A DNA stretch of 10,207 nt from an uncultured Sphingorhabdus sp. (GTDB lineage: Bacteria > Pseudomonadota > Alphaproteobacteria > Sphingomonadales > Sphingomonadaceae). Positions 8,180 to 10,207 of this stretch are shown piece by piece. How positions within the stretch are numbered: position 1 is the first letter of the stretch; every line of letters begins with the position of its first letter. A program made the translations under genes and the position numbers. The stretch spans positions 1-10,207 of the forward strand of contig CALMYW010000525.1 in assembly GCA_937873665.1 (NCBI GenBank), given 5' to 3'. The notes under the pieces were generated by a model. The model saw only the letters and a list, made by a program, of their open reading frames with translations, was not told the DNA's origin and made no database searches.

Positions 8180-8208
8180 AGCCTACAAGTGTAAGGGTTG
8201 CATCACAA
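8180..8208 (-). promoter_or_regulatory. Candidate chr operon promoter with a small dyad
   Basis: On the minus strand TTGTGA (8203-8208) and TAGGCT (8180-8185) are 17 bp apart. They match consensus hexamers at about four and three positions, so the promoter is modest. The short dyad TACA-AG-TGTA (8184-8193) overlaps the -10 and enters the spacer, where a repressor such as ChrB would act. This is inferred from position. The rest of the 168-bp gap (8165-8332) must also hold a promoter for the divergent DUF1259 gene, but I see no convincing one. Confidence 0.35.
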
Positions 8209-8332
8209 GCCTCATGAGCATAGGACTGCTTATCCCGAAGAAAGAAACCGGAGCGTAATGTCGCGGCTCGCCGGCGGCGCGCTCGCATGACGTGAGGCTT
8301 TCCGTGTCGAGTGCGCTGATGAAGGATCAATT

Positions 8333-9223
8333 ATGCTGAAAAAGACCATCGCCTTGGGATTCGCCAGCCTCCTGCTGGCAAGCCCGGCATGGGCAGCGCC
8401 GGACTGGTCGGCTGTCGACCGGGCGATAGGACGAGCGGGGGCCGAACAGCCGGGGGGCGTTCACCGCTACAGCTTCCCGCGTTCGGACCTGAGCGTCACG
8501 CTGGATGGGGTGACGATCAAGCCCTCCCTCGCGCTCGGCTCTTGGGCGGCGTTTCAGCCGATGGGCGACGAGGCGATGGTGATGGGCGATCTCGTGCTGA
8601 CCCACGACGAGGTGAACCCCGTTTTGAGCCGCCTGCTCGCAAGCGGTTTTACGATCACCGCGCTCCACAATCACCTGCTCCGCTCTTCGCCTGCGACCAT
8701 GTACATGCACATTGCCGGCCACGGCGACCCGGTGAAGCTCGCGGCCGCGCTCCGGCAAGCGCTATCAGCCAGTCGGACCCCGCTCGCCGCGCCGCAATCG
8801 CCTTCGGCCAGCGCAGCCGCATCGCGGCTCGACCTCGATGTGGCCGCGCTCAACCGGTTGATGGGCGGTGAGGGCAAGACGGCCGGTGGCATCCTCCAAT
8901 ACAGCTTTCCGCGCGCCGAGCGGCTGATGGACGGCGATATGGAGACTCCGCCGACGATGGGCACGGCGACCGCGATCAACTTTCAGCCAACCGGGGACGG
9001 CCGAGCCGCCATCACCGGCGATTTCGTACTTGTCGCAAACGAGGTCGATCCGGTCCTGCGCGTGCTGCGGACGAACGGGATCGAGGTCACGGCGCTGCAT
9101 AATCATATGCTAAACGACGAGCCGCGGCTGTTCTTCATGCACTTCTGGGCCAACGACGACGCAGCCAAGCTCGCCCGTGGGCTGCGCGCGGCGCTCGACA
9201 GGATGAACAATCAGAGGAGTTGA
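8333..9223 (+). CDS. Exported two-domain DUF1259 (LppY/LpqO-like) protein
   Basis: This is a 296-residue secreted protein with a clear Sec signal peptide (residues 1-21 or 22, SPAWA followed by APDW) and two tandem DUF1259 units at about 25-145 and 166-290. The repeats share the pattern GD-VL---EV-PVL--L---G---TALHNH-L, then MH and KLA--LR-AL. The histidines fall at His112, His114 and His126 in the first unit and at His256, His258 and His270 in the second. The repeated HNH and MH suggest metal or oxyanion binding, but no activity is established for the family as far as I know. ATG at 8333 has GAAGGA six bases upstream. It is divergent from chrB, so it could share chromate-linked control. A linker rich in Ala, Ser and Pro (about 145-165) joins the halves. 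Confidence 0.88.
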   Translation: MLKKTIALGFASLLLASPAWAAPDWSAVDRAIGRAGAEQPGGVHRYSFPRSDLSVTLDGVTIKPSLALGSWAAFQPMGDEAMVMGDLVLTHDEVNPVLSRLLASGFTITALHNHLLRSSPATMYMHIAGHGDPVKLAAALRQALSASRTPLAAPQSPSASAAASRLDLDVAALNRLMGGEGKTAGGILQYSFPRAERLMDGDMETPPTMGTATAINFQPTGDGRAAITGDFVLVANEVDPVLRVLRTNGIEVTALHNHMLNDEPRLFFMHFWANDDAAKLARGLRAALDRMNNQRS

Positions 9224-9300
9224 ACTCGGACGACGGCTCATTGGGCCGTAACCGCCGCCCGCCCGACCCCACGGCCCTTATGCAGGAAGTGGAATGGAAC

Positions 9301-9624
9301 ATGGCTAGCAAACGAACTCTCACTGTTGTCGCAGGCGTGGGCGCGGCCGCGCTGGCGATCGCGGGCGTGGCGATCGCGCAAAACCACGAGGCGAACGAAA
9401 ACCGGATAATCGGCAAGCACAGCGAACGAGACATCCCGCTTGCTCAGGTGCCCGAGGCCGCGATGAACGCGGCACGCGCGCAACTCGCGTCAATAAGCAA
9501 AGCGGAGCAAGTCACCCGAAAGGCGGACGGAAGCACGCTCTATGAAATCAAGGGCAAGAACAGCGACGGAAAGACGATCGAACTGTTCGTCACGCCCGAA
9601 GGCCAGGTGCTCGGCCGCGAATGA
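9301..9624 (+). CDS. Small exported PepSY-like protein
   Basis: This 107-residue protein starts with a basic, hydrophobic signal peptide (MASKRTLTVVAGVGAA, cleavage near AIA at residues 24-26). A short PepSY-like unit follows: IPLAQVPEAAMNAARAQLAS, then a strand pattern around STLYEIKGKNSDGKTIELFV and a final GQVLGRE. PepSY-like proteins are small periplasmic modules, often thought to inhibit proteases or bind ligands; the role here is unknown. I chose the ATG at 9301 because it gives a clean signal peptide, with purine-rich AGGAAG/GGAA stretches upstream. An ATG at 9280 adds seven residues. A TTG at 9220 overlaps the DUF1259 stop but would hide the signal peptide. It lies 77 bp after the DUF1259 gene on the same strand and may be cotranscribed with it. 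Confidence 0.72.
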   Translation: MASKRTLTVVAGVGAAALAIAGVAIAQNHEANENRIIGKHSERDIPLAQVPEAAMNAARAQLASISKAEQVTRKADGSTLYEIKGKNSDGKTIELFVTPEGQVLGRE

Positions 9625-9635
9625 TGGATCAGCAC

Positions 9636-9666
9636 GGGGCGCCGGCCGTCGAGGGCCGTGCGCCCC
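9636..9666 (+). terminator. Strong GC-rich stem-loop after the PepSY-like gene
   Basis: GGGGCGCCGGCC (9636-9647) pairs with GGCCG-T-GCGCCCC (9654-9666) as a 12-bp stem with one bulged T (9659) and the loop GTCGAG. Only TTCC follows, so there is no proper U-tract. It starts 12 bases after the PepSY-like stop and ends 33 bases before the Rap1a-like start. It could end or weaken transcription into that gene, or protect the upstream message. Confidence 0.5.
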
Positions 9667-9699
9667 TTCCGAAATGATACTGCGGAATAGGAGACGAAA

Positions 9700-10026
9700 A
9701 TGCGGCCAAGGCGATGGATATTGTTATGCGCCGCTTTGGCCGCCCTGCCTGATAGTGCGATCGGCCAAACCGAACCCGCGTCGGCGACGGGCTCGGCGTT
9801 GTTCGTAAGCTGTCAAGCGAATGAGCCGCGATGCGGCGCTTACCTCCAAGGCGTGCTCGACATGATGATCGTCGCGCGAAAAGCGGAATGCCGCGCTCCA
9901 CGCTATGACCGATCGGCGCTGCGCGCGGCATATTTACGCTGGGCGGAGCAGAATAGCTATTTTATGAGTGTTCATATGGTGGCCGGAGCTGAACGCTCGT
10001 TAGCGAAGGCTTGGCCATGTCAGTAG
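9700..10026 (+). CDS. Small exported Rap1a/Tai-like protein
   Basis: This 108-residue protein has a signal peptide (MRPRRWILLCAALAALPDSA, cleavage near residues 20-23) and a short domain resembling the Rap1a/Tai family: ALFVSCQANEPRCGAYLQGVLD (about 33-54), a mid Cys64 and the terminal WPC motif (105-107). The mature part has four cysteines (38, 45, 64, 107), as expected for two periplasmic disulfides. Rap1a and Tai proteins were first described as immunity proteins for type VI amidase effectors, but many relatives stand alone with no known effector. No effector gene is in the window. ATG at 9700 has AGGAGA (9689-9694) five bases upstream. Its own ribosome site and the hairpin before it allow separate regulation. 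The family call rests on pattern, not alignment. Confidence 0.62.
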   Translation: MRPRRWILLCAALAALPDSAIGQTEPASATGSALFVSCQANEPRCGAYLQGVLDMMIVARKAECRAPRYDRSALRAAYLRWAEQNSYFMSVHMVAGAERSLAKAWPCQ

Positions 10027-10045
10027 CATCGTACCCCGCGGCGTA

Positions 10046-10107
10046 GCCTGCCCGGCGGCTGCCTTTGAGGGCAGGCGGAGCGTCCGCCTGGCGGTGAATT
10101 CCGCCAG
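10046..10107. repeat. Three overlapping palindromes before the tnpA remnant
   Basis: Three perfect inverted repeats overlap in series. GCCTGCCC (10046-10053) pairs with GGGCAGGC (10069-10076). AGGCGGA (10073-10079) pairs with TCCGCCT (10083-10089) across a GCG loop. CTGGCGG (10088-10094) pairs with CCGCCAG (10101-10107) across TGAATT. As RNA the neighbouring stems would compete. The block lies 20 bp after the Rap1a-like stop and runs into the tnpA remnant. It may be a terminator without a U-tract, a REP-like palindrome, or a scar of the recombination that made the right end. Confidence 0.7.
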
Positions 10108-10146
10108 CTCAACGATCCCATGTCGCGCCTCAAGCTCGCTAATTAG
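10093..10146 (+). pseudogene. 3' remnant of a second Tn3-family tnpA
   Basis: The frame reads GEFRQLNDPMSRLKLAN and ends at TAG (10144-10146). It matches 13 of 17 residues of the resident TnpA C-terminus, GEFRTLNDPMARLKLVA. At DNA level about 41 of 54 positions agree by hand count, much less than the adjacent inverted repeats (54 of 56). It is therefore not a recent copy of the resident gene but the tail of a related transposon whose tnpA pointed outward to this end. Homology fades upstream of the glycine, where the palindromes lie. Confidence 0.88.
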
Positions 10147-10150
10147 CCGA

Positions 10151-10206
10151 TGTTCGCATTATGTCTGCCAAATCGTTGTCTGGCGCACAAACCTTGAGGT
10201 GACGCC
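10151..10206 (-). repeat. Right terminal inverted repeat (IRR)
   Basis: The reverse complement equals 55-110 except at two positions, and the outer 40 bases are identical. It sits four bases after the stop of the tnpA remnant, the same spacing seen between IRL and the resident tnpA. It was therefore born as a tnpA-side end of another element. The single base after it (10207, T) is the first flank base. Confidence 0.95.
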
Positions 10207-10207
10207 T

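Larger units (their letters stand above)
55..10206. mobile_element. Tn3-family transposon with chromate-resistance cargo
   Basis: A complete unit is bounded by long inverted repeats that both begin GGCGTCACCTCAAGG when read inward. It holds a full-length Tn3-type transposase, a divergent serine resolvase, a res-like intergenic region and about 6.3 kb of cargo between tnpR and the right end. Tn3-family elements normally duplicate 5 bp of target. The left flank ends TGTTC (50-54) and the single right-flank base (10207) is T, which agrees with that duplication but does not prove it. The cargo order chrB-chrA-SOD recalls TnOtChr of Ochrobactrum tritici, a known Tn3-type chromate transposon. The right end carries a tnpA fragment from a different relative, so this is a hybrid. 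Mobility is inferred from the intact parts. Confidence 0.93.

Noticed and set aside
8214..8258. A 14-codon frame (MSIGLLIPKKETGA) between chrB and the DUF1259 gene
   Set aside because: There is no ribosome site and nothing resembling a leader-peptide attenuator, so it is probably chance.
9243..9277. GGGCCGT/ACGGCCC inverted repeat before the PepSY-like gene
   Set aside because: The arms are only 7 bp with a 21-base loop and no T-run. This is expected by chance in GC-rich DNA, so it is not called as a terminator.
9220..9300. TTG start overlapping the DUF1259 stop for the PepSY-like gene
   Set aside because: It would place 27 polar residues before an obvious signal peptide. The ATG at 9301 explains the protein better.

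Overview
The window is almost entirely one Tn3-family transposon, about 10.15 kb long (positions 55-10206), carrying a chromate-resistance operon and a divergent set of exported proteins. The high GC content, the ChrB-ChrA pair and the TnpA/TnpR types fit an alphaproteobacterium, possibly a sphingomonad or a rhizobial relative, and quite possibly a plasmid. That host assignment is inference from style only. The first 54 bases are host DNA that appears to be an interrupted reading frame. Only one base of right flank is present.

Layout. Left inverted repeat (55-110); tnpA on the minus strand (115-3084); a res site with promoters (about 3120-3239); tnpR on the plus strand (3258-3818). A minus-strand operon follows, read from right to left: chrB (8164-7214), chrA (7211-5814), a Tat-type Fe/Mn superoxide dismutase, chrC (5802-5071), and an ATP-grasp protein of the Cj0069-like family (4982-3903). 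Diverging from chrB is a plus-strand group of exported proteins: a two-domain DUF1259 protein (8333-9223), a small PepSY-like protein (9301-9624) and a small Rap1a/Tai-like protein (9700-10026). A cluster of overlapping palindromes, a fragment of the 3' end of a second, different tnpA, and the right inverted repeat (10151-10206) close the element.

How it works together. ChrB is expected to sense chromate and control the operon. ChrA expels chromate from the cytoplasm. The exported dismutase would remove superoxide made during Cr(VI) reduction. The ATP-grasp protein and the three exported proteins have no known role in this setting and are the least explained part of the island. The transposition module looks intact: the transposase is full length with its catalytic residues, the resolvase is intact, and the ends are nearly identical over 56 bp.

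Main oddities. The right end is built from the tail of another Tn3-family tnpA, about 76% identical to the resident one by hand count, so the element is a hybrid. The chr operon carries an extra ATP-grasp gene. A Rap1a-like protein, from a family best known for type VI immunity, sits in a metal-resistance cargo with no effector visible.
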